Positions 15,413-17,033 of a stretch of 17,033 nt of DNA are shown piece by piece. Location of the stretch: positions 1 to 17,033 of the forward strand of contig JALGTI010000023.1 of assembly GCA_029821455.1 (NCBI GenBank), given 5' to 3'. This stretch comes from Candidatus Zipacnadia bacterium (GTDB lineage: Bacteria > Armatimonadota > Zipacnadia > Zipacnadales > Zipacnadaceae). The first letter of the stretch is position 1, and every line of letters begins with the position of its first letter. The notes under the pieces were generated by a model that was given only the letters and a program-made list of their open reading frames with translations, made no database searches and had not been told where the DNA came from. A program made the translations under genes and the position numbers.

Positions 15413-16876
15413 GGTAAGTTAAGCAAGCCCGGACCCACGTCCCTAGGAGTTGTAAAACACCCCGCAATCGGTATCCGCCTGCCGGAGCTATTTCTGCCCG
15501 GCATTCTGACCGCCTACAAGGCGCGCAACGTGGCCGGAGATCTAATGCTATCGTTCGGGCGTGAGACGGCGCCGGAGCAGGTGATCAAGGCCAAACCAGG
15601 CGTCTGGGAGATAACCCGTGGGCACACCGGCACCTCAATCAAGAAGTATATGACGATGGGCGCCAGGGAGGCCACCAAAGCCGGCGTGACGGTGGAGATA
15701 GAGGCCGACCACCTCATCGTCATCGGCTCGGCCACTGCAGCCGTGCAGCGCATCGCGGGCTATCACGCCGAGTCGCACATCAGCCCACAAGAACTGAAGA
15801 AGTCCCTGGAGTACAACAAGCTGGCAGTTGACGAGGCGGCGGCGACGGGTGTGGTTGGCTGCTTTACCACCGACACCTCGGACCTATTCTGGCTGGAGGC
15901 CGACCGGCTCAGCGCGGCGCGCGTGCGGAAGCTGTTTGCTGAGCGCTTCAAGCCAACCGAGGCCAGAAAGCTCCTGGCCCGATATGGCAGGAAGCGCACG
16001 TTCAAAGCGCCCGGTGGCAAGCAGGTGAGTGTTAGCATCAGCGGGGTCCGGGCCATGCGGCTGGCGCTCAAGTTCCAGGACAGCCTGAAGATCAACGCCC
16101 AGATCTACAGATACTGCAAGAGAAAGCTAGGCCGCAAGCCGTTCAGCTTTGAGATTTCTCTCGACGAAACCGCAGATATGACCGACCCGAAGGAGACACT
16201 GTTCTATCTGACGGAGTGGAAAGCCCTCGGCCTACCGTGCCACTATTTTGCGCCCAACATCGGCTTCGGCAAGCGGGCTGACTTCAAGGGCGATATGGCG
16301 GCCTTGGAACGCCGGACCCGACAGCACCACGCCATCGCCCAGGGCGTATCCAAGGCACTGCTCTCTATCCACTCTGGCTCGGGCACCACGCCCTACAGCG
16401 GCAAGGGCAAGGGCACATACGAGGCGCTCCTGGCCGCGACTGGCGGAGAACTCAAGTACAAGATAAGCGGCGTGTATTTCGAGCTGCTGATGGAGATGCT
16501 GGCGGCACTGGCTCCCCGCAGCAAGGGGCGGAAGCTCTATAATGAGATCTTCGACGCCGTGCTCAAGCTGCTCAAGACTGAAGTGCGCAAGGGTGGGCCG
16601 TTGGCCCAGCCGCTGCTGATAGAGCAACTCGACAAATATGACCGCCAGGTCAAGCGCAACCCCAGGAAAAAGCGCGACCCGCGCGCCGACTTCTTCCGCT
16701 TCAATTCTTACCTGGCCCTGAATATGCGCGATGAGGCCGGCAAGCGCTACTTCCGCGACGCACTGGTCAAGTACGTGAAGGGCGACCAAGAGTTCCGGTC
16801 CCGCTTTGACGAGGAGGTTAAGGCGCTTACCCTGCGGTTGATTGATGGGCTAGACTTTGCCGACAACCTCGGCTAA
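15410..16876 (+). CDS. Tagaturonate epimerase family protein (UxaE-like)
   Basis: The 488-residue protein resembles UxaE of Thermotoga maritima, which interconverts D-tagaturonate and D-fructuronate in hexuronate breakdown. Matching features are a metal-site EADH motif (98-101), EISLDET (248-254), HYFAPNIGFG followed by DFKGDMAALE, and IHSGSG (320-325) with H321, a likely ligand. ATG 15410 is chosen because aaggagg (15394-15400) lies 9 bases before it; the ATG at 15368 has no such site and would add 14 unrelated residues. An immediate ATG-TAA at 15405-15410 overlaps the start. It is divergent from rodA, and no other uronate gene is visible, so its true substrate is uncertain. The C-terminal 100 residues are basic and helical. 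Confidence 0.75.
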   Translation: MGKLSKPGPTSLGVVKHPAIGIRLPELFLPGILTAYKARNVAGDLMLSFGRETAPEQVIKAKPGVWEITRGHTGTSIKKYMTMGAREATKAGVTVEIEADHLIVIGSATAAVQRIAGYHAESHISPQELKKSLEYNKLAVDEAAATGVVGCFTTDTSDLFWLEADRLSAARVRKLFAERFKPTEARKLLARYGRKRTFKAPGGKQVSVSISGVRAMRLALKFQDSLKINAQIYRYCKRKLGRKPFSFEISLDETADMTDPKETLFYLTEWKALGLPCHYFAPNIGFGKRADFKGDMAALERRTRQHHAIAQGVSKALLSIHSGSGTTPYSGKGKGTYEALLAATGGELKYKISGVYFELLMEMLAALAPRSKGRKLYNEIFDAVLKLLKTEVRKGGPLAQPLLIEQLDKYDRQVKRNPRKKRDPRADFFRFNSYLALNMRDEAGKRYFRDALVKYVKGDQEFRSRFDEEVKALTLRLIDGLDFADNLG

Positions 16877-17033
16877 CCAGATAGCCCTGCTTCTTTAGCC
16901 TACAGAAGTCCCACGGCGACTCGCCCCGTATTCCCAGCCCCTGGTGCCGATGGGCTCTAGATGTCTGGCCGAAATACACAGGTTTAGAAACAGCCTTGGG
17001 GAATGTTCCCTACGCGACTGGCTTATCATGCAC

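Noticed and set aside
16936..17010. Small inverted repeats after the UxaE-like gene
   Set aside because: The five-base arms are within chance expectation and have no terminator tail. The final 157 bases otherwise show no gene.

Overview
The window is about 17 kb of moderately GC-rich bacterial chromosome with normal gene density. No tRNA, rRNA, CRISPR array or insertion sequence was found. The best guess for the host is Armatimonadota or a neighbouring Terrabacteria-type lineage; this is inference. It rests on an H-X9-DG protein carrying the AREKA...TSCLSN...KQL signature, a DUF6785/DUF6784-type membrane protein relic, CBM9-like exported proteins, and a Firmicute-like clpC-yacL-ispD-ispF gene order. 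A Planctomycetes-type or candidate-phylum genome cannot be excluded.

Layout. (1) 1-575, minus: 5' part of miaB, cut by the window edge, with a strong promoter so close to the start codon that the mRNA should be leaderless. A perfect 10-bp palindrome sits in frame in the coding sequence. (2) 576-1146: 571 bp without a gene, holding three palindromes in a row, then a near-consensus promoter and a leader hairpin. (3) 1147-8005, plus: an exported H-X9-DG protein, ilvE, clpC, yacL (PIN-TRAM) and a fused ispDF. The clpC, yacL, ispD, ispF order matches the Bacillus subtilis clpC-radA-disA-yacL-ispD-ispF cluster with radA and disA missing. (4) 8010-10103, minus: a large exported protein with two CBM9-like modules between apparent beta-barrel pieces, with its own promoter. 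(5) 10347-15233, minus: an apparent operon of rodA, a protein made of two copies of one domain, an exported TPR protein with an HELGH zincin motif, and a broken DUF6785/6784-type membrane gene. (6) 15410-16876, plus: a UxaE-family tagaturonate epimerase-like gene, divergent from rodA.

How the genes fit together. Most genes are housekeeping: tRNA thiomethylation, branched-chain amino acids, protein quality control, isoprenoid precursors and cell elongation. The unfamiliar material is the envelope or exported set: the H-X9-DG protein, the CBM9/barrel protein, the duplicated-domain protein and the TPR-zincin. The duplicated-domain and zincin genes lie directly behind rodA, which hints at an envelope role but does not show one. 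I see no clear defence, mobile or secondary-metabolite system. The best candidates for novelty are the rodA-linked pair, the nested CBM9/barrel architecture, and the palindromic elements around and inside miaB.
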